Positions 27,024-35,416 of a stretch of DNA of 64,000 bases are shown here, one piece after another. The notes below the pieces were generated by a model that saw only the letters and a program-made list of their open reading frames with translations, had not been told where the DNA came from and did no database searches. Source of the DNA: Candidatus Brocadia sinica JPN1 (GTDB lineage: Bacteria > Planctomycetota > Brocadiia > Brocadiales > Brocadiaceae); assembly GCF_000949635.1 (NCBI RefSeq), contig NZ_BAFN01000001.1, forward strand, positions 1,612,001 through 1,676,000, written 5' to 3'. How positions within the stretch are numbered: position 1 is the stretch's first letter; each line of letters starts with the position of its first letter. The translations under genes and the position numbers were made by a program.

Positions 27024-29321
27024 TCATTGGCTCTGAATTTCCGCTATGAATCCCCGCGCGCCGGTCTGGATGTTTGAAGCATTTCCTTCATCGGTGTCAA
27101 TGTGCATTGCCAGCCGGTAATCCGGCGAAACTCGCACCAGTACATCGCCGAACTCCAACTCACGGTCGCCGGCCACGCGCACGCTCACGACCGACTTGTC
27201 GCGTACACCGTAGCGGAGCGCATCGTCGGGTGTCATGTGGATGTGTCGCCAGGCGTAGATGACTCCCCGCTCCAGTTTCACACTGCCGGCCGTGCCTTCG
27301 AGCGTGCAGCCAGGCGTATCCTTGATGTCGCCGCTTTCACGAATTGGTGGATGAACGCCGAGCTTGAACTGTTCGGTCATCGCAATTTCGACCTGCGTGA
27401 ATTTGCGGACCGGACCGAGCACGCGGACCCGTTCGATGCGGCCCTTCGGTCCGACGAGCGTGACTTGCTCTTTGCAGGCAAACTGACCGGGCTGCGAAAG
27501 GTCGGTGTGCGGTGTGAGCTGATGTCCCTTGCCGAACAGTGCCTCGGCATGTTCCTGTGTGAGATGAATGTGATGGGCCGACACCTCGATCATGATCGGT
27601 TCCTGCCGCCTTGTTTTGAGCACACCCGTGATGTATGACCGGCTCAACGCCCGCAACGCCTCGCGCGCCATCATCCGTTCTTCATCAGTCGGCACAACCA
27701 GCACCGTAACCTTCGAGTCCTGTGTCGAGACGCGGCATACTTCATCGAACCCGCGCGCGTCACGGTTGAGTTGTTCATCGAGACGGATGCCCATGCAATC
27801 CAACCCCTGTAAGGCAAGCGCGCGCACCATGGCACTGCCTTGTCCGACACCTCCGGTAAAGACCACAGCATCCAGTCCACCCATGGCGGCGACGTACGCG
27901 CCGATGTATTTGCGGACACGATAGCAATAGGTCTTCAGCGCCACCAACGCGCGAGATTCTCCAGCCTCGGCGGCCTTGAGAATTTCGCGCATGTCGCTGG
28001 AAATACCAGACAGTCCAAGCAGGCCGCTCTTCTTGTTGATCAGTTCATCAACCTGCGGGACGGTAAGGCCCGCTGTTCGTTCGAGGAAGGTGATCACGCC
28101 CGCATCCACATCTCCGCAGCGCGTCCCCATAATCAGCCCCTCAACCGGCGTGAACCCCATCGTAGTGTCTACTGAACGTCCATGGTCCACGGCACACAAC
28201 GACGAACCATTGCCAAGATGACAGCTTACAATTTCGAGTTCGTTTGGTCTCCGCCCGAGGAACTGCGCCGCACGGAGGCAGACGTACGAGTGCGACATGC
28301 CGTGAAAACCGTACCGGCGTACGCCCTGCTTCTCGTAGAACTCGTATGGCAGCCCGTACAGATACGCATACGACGGCAACGTGTGATGAAAGGCGGTGTC
28401 GAACACCGCCACGTGCGGCACGGCCGGTAACAGCCGGCGCATCTCTCGGATGCCGGCGATATTGACAGGATTGTGCAGCGGTGCAAGCGGACTCAGTGCA
28501 TCGAGCTGCGAGAGCACGTCGTCCGTGATCAGCGTTGCTTCAGTGAATCGCTCACCCCCGTGCACCACACGATGCGCGACGACGCTGACTTCGGGTTCTC
28601 CCCGCAACGCTTCCACCATCGCCGCCATCGCCTCGGCAAATCCGGACTTGGGCAACTCGCGCGTGACTTCACCCTTTAACCCGCGATGAACATGGCGCGT
28701 GCCGTCCAGCCCGATCCGCTCGACCTGGCCACGCACTTGCCGAGCGTCATCTTCGGTGTCGTAGTAAGTGTATTTCAGTGAAGATGAACCGCAGTTGACC
28801 ACGAGAATATGCTCCGGCCGTTCGCTCCTGAGCTTAAAACCATAGGGATCATCGCTTTGCCGAAGCGCCGCGGCCGCTTTCTCCGGGTCGGCCACCAGCA
28901 TCTTGAACCGTTCGGAAATTGTCCGTGAAATGTGTTGCACTACCTGCGGTTCGGCAACGATGATCGATTGAAACACCGAGACCGGTATGAGCAACACATC
29001 GCACCGCGTTGCGGCAATGAGTTCGGTCAGCGTCTTCTCGCCCGTCATCAACGCCAGTTCGCCGAATGTGCTGCCCGCTTCGAGCCGCCCCAATTCTAAC
29101 CGTATGCCACCGCCGGCAATTACCGACGCCGTTACCGTACCGGCCAGGATCACGCCGAAGTGCGTAGCTTCCGCGCCGTAATGCACGATGGCCTCGTTCT
29201 GTTCGAACGACACGACACGCGAGCTGCTCACGAGTTTGTCCAACAGTTCCTCTGTAAATCCGGCAAACAATGGGATGCCGGATTTGAGATGCCGGATTAT
29301 TTCGGATTTGGCTCTGCTCAT
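27024..29321 (-). CDS. ackA: fusion of cyclic-nucleotide-binding-like domain, acetate kinase and PduL phosphotransacylase
   Basis: This 765-residue protein has three parts. Residues about 10-130 form a cNMP-binding fold with FGELAL (86-91); the Arg that normally binds the cyclic phosphate is replaced (GEKTLTE). Residues about 171-560 are a full acetate kinase: NCGSSSLKY, RVVHGG, HLGNGSS, GTRCGDVD and FTGGVGQGS. Residues 577-765 are PduL, with metal-binding HHIHL and RHIHM segments. Acetate kinase makes ATP from acetyl-phosphate; PduL exchanges phosphate and CoA, so one polypeptide can direct acetyl-phosphate from Xfp to ATP plus acetate or to acetyl-CoA. The ATG at 29321 lacks a clear Shine-Dalgarno sequence; a GTG at 29432 would add 37 residues of unlikely composition. 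I know of no described protein with all three parts. Confidence 0.92.
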   Translation of the reverse strand: MSRAKSEIIRHLKSGIPLFAGFTEELLDKLVSSSRVVSFEQNEAIVHYGAEATHFGVILAGTVTASVIAGGGIRLELGRLEAGSTFGELALMTGEKTLTELIAATRCDVLLIPVSVFQSIIVAEPQVVQHISRTISERFKMLVADPEKAAAALRQSDDPYGFKLRSERPEHILVVNCGSSSLKYTYYDTEDDARQVRGQVERIGLDGTRHVHRGLKGEVTRELPKSGFAEAMAAMVEALRGEPEVSVVAHRVVHGGERFTEATLITDDVLSQLDALSPLAPLHNPVNIAGIREMRRLLPAVPHVAVFDTAFHHTLPSYAYLYGLPYEFYEKQGVRRYGFHGMSHSYVCLRAAQFLGRRPNELEIVSCHLGNGSSLCAVDHGRSVDTTMGFTPVEGLIMGTRCGDVDAGVITFLERTAGLTVPQVDELINKKSGLLGLSGISSDMREILKAAEAGESRALVALKTYCYRVRKYIGAYVAAMGGLDAVVFTGGVGQGSAMVRALALQGLDCMGIRLDEQLNRDARGFDEVCRVSTQDSKVTVLVVPTDEERMMAREALRALSRSYITGVLKTRRQEPIMIEVSAHHIHLTQEHAEALFGKGHQLTPHTDLSQPGQFACKEQVTLVGPKGRIERVRVLGPVRKFTQVEIAMTEQFKLGVHPPIRESGDIKDTPGCTLEGTAGSVKLERGVIYAWRHIHMTPDDALRYGVRDKSVVSVRVAGDRELEFGDVLVRVSPDYRLAMHIDTDEGNASNIQTGARGFIAEIQSQ

Positions 29322-29872
29322 GACTATGTTTGTCTGTTTGTTTCGGTAACCGCAGTAATCTTGCCGGGTGCGAGCACTTACCCGGACGTGGTGGTTGCAA
29401 GCAAATGCATCATGCGAGGGATCAGGGATCACTCATGCCCGGATGATAGGAAATTGCTTTTCACTTTGAGGCGATAGTAAAACAAAATGAAGAAGTTTGC
29501 AAGTTTTTTTAATTTCTTCAGCAAGAATTGAAAAAATGGCAAGACCATTCCTGTATCCTGGATAGGGAAATAAGGAAGGGTTTCATTTGGCGCAATACTA
29601 CAGGACCATCATAACCTGGCCAATCATCAGCGAAGAATTCCTGGTGCGGCTACGCCGCAACCAAAGCTTTAAAACCGTCCCCCAATGGTGTATACTTGAT
29701 TTTTATAAAGTGAAATTCTCATAAGATAAGCCGGAGGCAGAGAGAGGTGGTGAAAATAATTTGTAAAAAGAACGTACAACAAGCGGGCAGTAGCGATAAA
29801 AAGGTTTTTTTAGGGAGGTTCATTGTTTTTGTTATGCTATGAACATATGAATAAAGGAGAAAGGTGGTTTAC
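29322..29872. other. 551-base divergent intergenic region
   Basis: It lies between the acetate kinase fusion (minus) and the SpoIIAA-like gene (plus). I see no RNA gene or clear promoter. A small palindrome GGTGCGGCTACGCCGCAACC is near 29643. A TTG-started frame of about 45 codons from 29588 is unrecognised and probably not coding. By eye the region is AT-rich and marks the end of the GC-richer island. Confidence 0.5.
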
Positions 29873-30229
29873 ATGGGATTTAACGTTATCGGATCATCTG
29901 GTAAACTCATAAGCGTCAAGATAACAGGTAAATTAAAAAAGGCAGAACTTGATCAAATGCAGGCAATTGCCTCAGAACTTATGAAGCGTGAGGGAAAAAT
30001 CAAAATACTGGTGATCCTAGAAGACTTCCTCGGATGGGAGAAAGGAGCTGATTGGGAGGATACCAGTTTTCAATCAAAACACGATAGTGATATTGAAAAA
30101 ATTGCCATTGTTGGAGACGAAAAGTGGAGGAATCTGGTATTTGCATTTACCGGGAAACCTTTCCGGCCAGTTGAAATAGAGTATTTTACTCATTCACAAC
30201 TCGACCGGGCGCATGCCTGGATTGCTTGA
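29873..30229 (+). CDS. SpoIIAA-like (STAS-related) protein
   Basis: This 118-residue protein resembles the SpoIIAA-like family (PF11964), a STAS fold without the phospho-Ser of true anti-sigma antagonists. Typical features are the alternating G.L..VKITGKL start, the KIKILVILEDFLGWEKG strand-helix, and KIAIVGDEKWR followed by KPFRPVEIEYF. Function in this family is poorly known; membrane association or signalling is assumed. I chose the ATG at 29873 behind AAAGGTGG, four codons in from a GTG. It starts a plus-strand group of envelope and stress-type genes. Confidence 0.8.
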   Translation: MGFNVIGSSGKLISVKITGKLKKAELDQMQAIASELMKREGKIKILVILEDFLGWEKGADWEDTSFQSKHDSDIEKIAIVGDEKWRNLVFAFTGKPFRPVEIEYFTHSQLDRAHAWIA

Positions 30230-30301
30230 GGGAAAACATATGAAAACGGTATTGTCTTTTTTTATTGGCATCTTATCAGCCATATATAAGGAGAAAAATG
30301 C

Positions 30302-30545
30302 ATGAATTTTATAGTCTGGATTATCAGTGGTATTATAGCAGGTTGGTTGACGGGATTAGTGGTTAGGGGAAGAGGTTTTGGTATTACAGGAGATTTGATT
30401 GTTGGATTAGTGGGGGGGGCTTGTTGCGGGAGTATTACTAAGTTTTATTGGGCACATTACCTTTCATGTACTAGGAGATGTCCTTATAGCGGTAGTTGGC
30501 GGTGTAATACTTGTTGCAATTATTCGCTTTTTTCGCAGGAACTAA
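30302..30545 (+). pseudogene. GlsB/YeaQ/YmgE-type small membrane protein, frameshifted at a G8 tract
   Basis: The first 38 codons match the family start (MNFIVWIISGIIAGWLTGLV, then VRGRGFG, GDLIVGLVG). At a run of eight G (30412-30419) the frame is lost. With seven G the reading would continue as LVAGVLLSFIGHI...VGGVILVAIIRFFRRN and stop at 30545, giving about 80 residues with the normal third membrane helix. As written, translation runs on in the wrong frame to 30571. It may be a sequencing slip, a real null allele or slippage-controlled expression. Family members are small stress-induced membrane proteins of unknown mechanism. Confidence 0.8.
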
Positions 30546-30712
30546 AGAAGGACGCATGGGGTAGTAAATAATTTTCATTCGAAGAAAGAACAACCCCCCC
30601 CCTGTTTCCCCCTAGTTTTTAAAGGGATATTTATGCTTCATAACTACCCGGGAATCCGTTTAATTACTCTGTTGAAACGTTTTCCTAAGAAATCAAACTG
30701 TAGGAGAAACCT

Positions 30713-31663
30713 ATGAAAATTCTTAGAACTATTTTGGGTATTCCTTGCCTTGCTTTCGTTTTGTCAGGTATTTTTTTTGCATCGTTGCGTTTAGAAGCTA
30801 CTGAAACAACCCTACCGAAAGAAGGAGACATCGTGGGTACTTTTGCCGTTGGTAAGAATCCGGTGCGGATACTCTTTGATGGAACACATATCTGGGTTGC
30901 GAATATGAACAGTGATACCGTAACAAAGTTGCGGGCACGTGACGGGGCTACGCTGGGTACTTTTCGGGTAAGTTCAGGCCCGCTAGATATGGTCTTTGAT
31001 GGCACACATATTTGGATTACGAATAGCAGCAGTGGTAAGATAACGAAATTACGAGCAAGTGATGGAGCTATACTTGGTACGTTTGACGCAGGTAACTTTC
31101 CTTTTGCAATTGCTTTTGACGGAACTGACGTCTGGGTGACAAATCAAAGTGGAAACGTGGTGGCGAAATTTCGAACGAGTGACGGAACAAAATCAGGTAC
31201 GTTTGATGTGGGTACAAGCCCACGTGATATACTATACGATGGAAAGAACATCTGGGTAGTAAATGCCAGCAGTAATGACGTAACAAAATTGCGTGCCAGT
31301 GACGGCGCTGCATTAGGGACATTTCGGGTGGGTTTCGGACCACGAGGTATTGCCTTTGACGGAGAGAACATCTGGACAGCAAACTTTAACAGCGCTAACG
31401 TAACGAAGCTACGGGCGGATGATGGGGCACTATTAGGCACATATTATGTGGGTGATAATCCACGGGGCATTATTTTTGATGGCAAGTATATCTGGGTGAC
31501 GAATTATAGCAGCAATACGGTAATGAAATTGAGTGTTAGCGATGGCGCTATCTTAGGCACCTTTGATACAGGCACGGGGCCTATAGGAATTACGTTTGAT
31601 GGTAACTATCTCTGGGTGGCTAATTGGTTAAGTAATACGGTGATGAAGATGGAGGGTAAGTAA
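30713..31663 (+). CDS. secreted seven-bladed beta-propeller (YncE/Vgb-like repeats)
   Basis: The 316-residue protein has a signal peptide (about 1-25) and then seven repeats of exactly 40 residues starting near residue 41, the last one shortened. Each follows GTF.VG..P..I.FDG..IW..N..S..V.KLR..DGA.L. Seven such blades suit one closed propeller. Related folds occur in YncE, virginiamycin B lyase and surface-layer proteins; I see no catalytic residues to support a lyase. The ATG at 30713 follows TAGGAG. The preceding 30546-30712 gap has only poly-C/G tracts. Role unknown, probably periplasmic or surface binding. Confidence 0.85.
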   Translation: MKILRTILGIPCLAFVLSGIFFASLRLEATETTLPKEGDIVGTFAVGKNPVRILFDGTHIWVANMNSDTVTKLRARDGATLGTFRVSSGPLDMVFDGTHIWITNSSSGKITKLRASDGAILGTFDAGNFPFAIAFDGTDVWVTNQSGNVVAKFRTSDGTKSGTFDVGTSPRDILYDGKNIWVVNASSNDVTKLRASDGAALGTFRVGFGPRGIAFDGENIWTANFNSANVTKLRADDGALLGTYYVGDNPRGIIFDGKYIWVTNYSSNTVMKLSVSDGAILGTFDTGTGPIGITFDGNYLWVANWLSNTVMKMEGK

Positions 31664-31932
31664 ATTACCCTAATTTTATTATGAAAAGAAAACGAATAAG
31701 CGATAAAACCATCTTTGCCTGTATACCGAAAAAAACTTGTATTCTTCAGATATTTTTGTTCTATTAAGAAAATAAAAGGGGAAAGGCAATTTCCTGTTGC
31801 CGGATCAGGCACGGGATCAAATAAATTTATCGCAAACCATTCGGTATTGCAGAACAGTGAGGTTTCGATACGAAAATATAGTATAGGTGGAACAGGAAAC
31901 GTTATATTAGAAATGACAAAGGGAGGAAACCA

Positions 31933-32424
31933 ATGAATACAAAATGGAAATATAAACTCTTTGGGGTGGGATTCGTGGCGATCATGATATGGGCTGCCGC
32001 TGCAACCGCGCAGGACAAACCGGCGGATAACATGCAAATAGTCGCCGAGAAGGTACGCGCAGACAAGAAGCTCCTTGTTGCGGAGAACATGCAGCTCACG
32101 GAGACTGAAGCAAAAGCCTTCTGGCCGGTCTATAATCAATATCAGGATGAACTGTTCCTTCTTCGAGTACGTACGGTGAAATTGATCAATGACTATAAAG
32201 ATGCCTATGGCAAGATGACCAATGATACTGCCAGGAAGCTGCTTGATGAGTACATGAAGATCGAGGCCCTGACACTAAAACTCCGCAAGGCATATCTCCC
32301 AAAGTTCCGCGAGGTATTGCCAGAGACCAAGGTGATGCGCTACTACCAGATCGAGAACAAGGTCCAGGCGGCGCTGGTTTATGAAATCGGCGCAGGCATA
32401 CCGCTTATAAAAACGGATAAGTAA
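31933..32424 (+). CDS. periplasmic helical protein of unknown function
   Basis: This 163-residue protein has a cleavable signal peptide ending AATAQ and a mature part that is almost wholly helical, with LTETEAKAFWPVYNQYQDEL and LLDEYMKIEALTLKLRKAYLPKFREVLPETKVMRYYQIE. That pattern is common in small periplasmic proteins found near stress genes and looks distantly like Spy/CpxP-type folds. I do not recognise a named family with certainty. The ATG at 31933 follows GGGAGG. The SYLF gene starts 23 bases downstream, so they are probably cotranscribed. Confidence 0.8.
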   Translation: MNTKWKYKLFGVGFVAIMIWAAAATAQDKPADNMQIVAEKVRADKKLLVAENMQLTETEAKAFWPVYNQYQDELFLLRVRTVKLINDYKDAYGKMTNDTARKLLDEYMKIEALTLKLRKAYLPKFREVLPETKVMRYYQIENKVQAALVYEIGAGIPLIKTDK

Positions 32425-32447
32425 TCATTCAAAAGGAGAATATAATC

Positions 32448-33005
32448 ATGAGATACGTTCATTTAACCGTCATTCTTTTTATGCTTGCATTCACTGCGGG
32501 CGTATTTACGTGTGTAAATCCTGCCGGAGCCGCAACCGCGGAAGAAATTGACCGTGATGCCAGAAGTGCCCTTGAGCAATTGTATTTGAAATCCCCTTCA
32601 GCGAAAGTGCTGGGAGAAAAGGCAAGCGGCATTCTCGTCTTTCCGCGCATTGTCAAAGGCGGGTTTATTGTGGGTGGACAATTTGGTGAAGGCGCTCTCT
32701 TCAAGGATGGAAGTACTGCCGGATATTACAATACGGTCCAGCTTTCGTATGGTCTGCAAGCCGGCGTACAGAAATACGGGTATGCGCTGTTTTTCATGAG
32801 CGAATCTGCGATGTCCTGGCTCGACAAGAGCGCCGGCTGGGAACTTGGTGTTGGTCCGAGCATTGTGGTTGTGGATATTGGCGCAGCCGGGGCGGCAACA
32901 ACCACAACCTTGCAAGCACAGATCTATGCGTTTTTTTTCAGTCAGAAGGGATTGATGGCAGGACTCGGCTTGCAGGGCACAAAAGTCACAAAAATAGATA
33001 AATAA
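32448..33005 (+). CDS. SYLF-domain (YSC84-related) lipid-binding protein
   Basis: The 185-residue protein has a signal peptide (about 1-28) and a SYLF/YSC84 domain over most of the rest: ARSALEQLYLKSPSAKVLGE, ASGILVFPRIVKGGFIVGGQ, FGEGALFKDG, YYNTVQLSYGLQAG and the ending MAGLGLQGTKVTKI. SYLF domains bind phosphoinositide-type lipids in eukaryotes; in bacteria these secreted versions are thought to be envelope stress or lipid-binding factors. The ATG at 32448 follows AAAGGAG. A stem-loop at 33070-33103 may end the transcript. Confidence 0.92.
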   Translation: MRYVHLTVILFMLAFTAGVFTCVNPAGAATAEEIDRDARSALEQLYLKSPSAKVLGEKASGILVFPRIVKGGFIVGGQFGEGALFKDGSTAGYYNTVQLSYGLQAGVQKYGYALFFMSESAMSWLDKSAGWELGVGPSIVVVDIGAAGAATTTTLQAQIYAFFFSQKGLMAGLGLQGTKVTKIDK

Positions 33006-33069
33006 TTGTTGCTTCGTGTCCTTTTTCAAGTGGGCTTTGTCGTGAGCGCCCATCGACCTTCACTGTGTC

Positions 33070-33103
33070 CACCCCTGAGTTCCCAGCTGTGGGCTCAGGG
33101 GTG
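33070..33103 (+). terminator. stem-loop after the SYLF gene
   Basis: CACCCCTGAG pairs with CTCAGGGGTG, with an inner CCCA/TGGG extension around GCTG. It lies 65 bases after the stop codon. No T-run follows, so it would be a weak or factor-assisted terminator; it may also be another extragenic palindrome. The rest of the 291-base gap shows nothing. Confidence 0.4.
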
Positions 33104-33296
33104 AGATCTCCACTTGATCCCCTACCGCTTGTTAAAATACCCAAGGAATATCAGCTCAAAGACCTATTGAAATGATTTTGCCTGATTATTTCAAACAGAA
33201 AAAAAGTAATTTGATTAAAGACACGGCGGATCACAGCGGATTCGATACAGTTTTTGAGATGAACAATTTTCTATTTAACGGGAAAGGGGAATTCCC

Positions 33297-34388
33297 ATGA
33301 TTCGCACAGGTCGATTCCCCGGCGCATTGTTCCTTCTATTGATCACCGGTCTTACTGGTTGCGCCGGCATTGGGCCACGGTTCCTGGCACGGGACCGATT
33401 TGATTACACCACTGCTATTTCAGACTCGTGGAAGGACCAAATGCTTCTGAATATGGTAAAGATGCGCTATGCCGATGCCCCTGTTTTTCTTGATGTGAAC
33501 TCTATTATCAGTCAGTATGCACTGGATGGTGCAATCAGTTTGAATAGTTCCTGGAGTAGCCCCAAAGAAGGGTTTGGTGGAGGTAATATTTTCGGTATAG
33601 GGGGCGTTGGCAGATATTTTGACCGTCCTACTATAACATACAGTCCCATGACAGGAGAAAAATTTGCCCAGAGCCTGATGAAACCTATTCCACCCCCTTC
33701 TCTCCTCAGCATGATTCAAACTGGCTATCCCATTGATATTGTTTTCAGGCTCTGCATACACGCCATTAACGGGATACAGAATCGTTTCGGAGGGGGGGCG
33801 AGGGCGCACCCGGCAGATCCAGAGTTCTATCCTTTGCTTGAGAGGATGCGAAAAGTTCAGAGTGCCGGAGTTATGGGGATGCAGATAAAAAAAACAGACA
33901 GAGAAGCATTTCTCGAGCTCTTTTTTCGCGAGAAGGTGAATTCTGAAATGGAGGCGGATATTCTCGCTACCCGAAAGATCCTTGGCCTCGACCCCTACGC
34001 AAATGAATTCAGGGTGGTCTATGGTTCTTTTTCCACAAGTGATAAAGAAGTTGCTATCCTCACCCGGTCAATTTTAGAAATCATTGCGGATTTGGCTTCC
34101 TATATCGAGGTGCCCGATGTGCATGTGACAGAGAAGCGTGTGAATTTAACACTGACGGATCAGCCGGTTGCCGGTGCCCCTCCTGTGCCTCTGATTCGGA
34201 TACATAGTTCTCAAGAAAGACCTTTGGATGCCTTCATTTCTGTTCCCTATCGGGGTTACTGGTTTTGGATTGATGATAAGGACTTGCCATCCAAGAGATT
34301 ATTTTCTTCCCTGATGTTTGTCTTTACCCTCACAGAGACAGGAGGTAAAGAAGGCGCCCCGATTGTGACGATTCCTGCTGGTGGTTAG
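33297..34388 (+). CDS. putative lipoprotein of unknown function
   Basis: The 363-residue protein has a signal sequence with lipobox LTGC at about residue 22. The mature part begins with RDRFDYTTAISDSWKDQMLLN, a sequence type I associate with uncharacterised lipoproteins of Gram-negative bacteria. It has a Gly-rich segment near residues 90-105 and a C-terminal beta-rich region with SVPYRGYWFWIDDKDLPSKR. No enzyme motif is visible. The ATG at 33297 follows GGGAAAGGGG. The neighbours (SYLF, MarC) suggest an envelope function. Confidence 0.75.
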   Translation: MIRTGRFPGALFLLLITGLTGCAGIGPRFLARDRFDYTTAISDSWKDQMLLNMVKMRYADAPVFLDVNSIISQYALDGAISLNSSWSSPKEGFGGGNIFGIGGVGRYFDRPTITYSPMTGEKFAQSLMKPIPPPSLLSMIQTGYPIDIVFRLCIHAINGIQNRFGGGARAHPADPEFYPLLERMRKVQSAGVMGMQIKKTDREAFLELFFREKVNSEMEADILATRKILGLDPYANEFRVVYGSFSTSDKEVAILTRSILEIIADLASYIEVPDVHVTEKRVNLTLTDQPVAGAPPVPLIRIHSSQERPLDAFISVPYRGYWFWIDDKDLPSKRLFSSLMFVFTLTETGGKEGAPIVTIPAGG

Positions 34389-34618
34389 TTCGATGCTTAG
34401 CGTAAAAATACAAAACTTTCATCCGAAAATCCCCCTCACCTTAATCCTTTACAAAGGGGAGAGGGAACTTTTTCTCCCTTGACGGGGGGTATTGTATTTT
34501 CATTTTCCTTTGTGAGCCTGTGGCTCATACCAGTTAAAGAAGAAAAAGAGAGATTACCATGAACAAAAATGGGTAAAAGAAACGACCCTTCTAATGCAGG
34601 AAAAAGGGGATATTCTCT

Positions 34619-35377
34619 ATGAAAAGGATTGGTTTGTTTCTGGCTGCAATTAGTATCCTTTTCCTCATCTTGATATTTCCGTCAATTGCACAAACAACCT
34701 CTGTCAATCAGTTCCAGACAACCGCTTCCGGTGATCAACAGACGGGCTATATCTTGAGTCTTGCAGGAATATTTACCTTCTTCTTTCTTATGCTGGGACC
34801 TATCAAGGTTTTGGTTCCGTTTGTCAAGATGACTAAAGATACGGATGCAAGGTTTCGGCGTAAACTTGCACTCATGGCTACCCTCATCTCTACCATTGGT
34901 TGTCTTGTAGCTGCTTTTGTGGGTCAAAGGGCTATGAAATCCTTGCATATTTCAATTTCTGCCCTGATGCTTGCGGGGGGAATAATTCTTTTCCTGGTAG
35001 CTTTACGAATGATCATGCAGTTGTATTCATCCACTCCCCGGAATGAAACAACACCACCCACCCCGACGCTCGCTATGGCAGTTTCTCCACTCTCTTTCCC
35101 CACGATTGTCACCCCCTATGGAATAGCAATTCTTATTATACTCATGGCGGCAGCACAGGATAGCACACGCCAAATTGGTATTATTGGGGTACTATTAGGA
35201 ATTATGATTTTAAATTTCCTTGCGATGCTGTTCGCACATAAAATAGTAAAGTTTATTGGCGTTGTTATAACCCTGCAAATCCTCGGCTGCGTGAACGGTG
35301 TGCTGCAGGTTGCACTTGGAATAGAGTTAATTCTTCAAACCTTAATAAAGATGAAGATACTGTCAAAAGTTTTCTGA
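34619..35377 (+). CDS. MarC family integral membrane protein
   Basis: The 252-residue protein has a signal-like N-terminus (about 1-25), a polar stretch, then six membrane segments. Typical MarC features are the LGPIKVLVPFVKMT region at the end of the first core helix, AGGIILFLVALRMI, and AVSPLSFPTIVTPYGIAILI. MarC proteins belong to the NAAT superfamily of proposed amino-acid or small-solute transporters; the substrate is unknown. The ATG at 34619 follows AAAAAGGGG. The preceding 230 bases contain a GC-rich extragenic hairpin near 34425-34490 and no gene. Confidence 0.88.
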   Translation: MKRIGLFLAAISILFLILIFPSIAQTTSVNQFQTTASGDQQTGYILSLAGIFTFFFLMLGPIKVLVPFVKMTKDTDARFRRKLALMATLISTIGCLVAAFVGQRAMKSLHISISALMLAGGIILFLVALRMIMQLYSSTPRNETTPPTPTLAMAVSPLSFPTIVTPYGIAILIILMAAAQDSTRQIGIIGVLLGIMILNFLAMLFAHKIVKFIGVVITLQILGCVNGVLQVALGIELILQTLIKMKILSKVF

Positions 35378-35416
35378 AAAAGATGTTTTTACTGGTAATA
35401 CTATAATGAGGTGATT

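Noticed and set aside
29322-29432. Longer N-terminus for the cNMP-AckA-PduL protein from a GTG at 29432
   Set aside because: The extra 37 residues (His, Arg and Cys rich) do not look like a domain, and the cNMP fold starts naturally after MSRAKSEIIRHL.
29588-29725. TTG-started frame of about 45 codons in the acetate kinase/SpoIIAA-like gap
   Set aside because: No ribosome-binding site of note, no similarity, and a palindrome in the middle.
30713-31663. Virginiamycin B lyase as a function for the propeller
   Set aside because: Only the propeller repeat is shared; the catalytic His and Glu residues of the lyase could not be identified.
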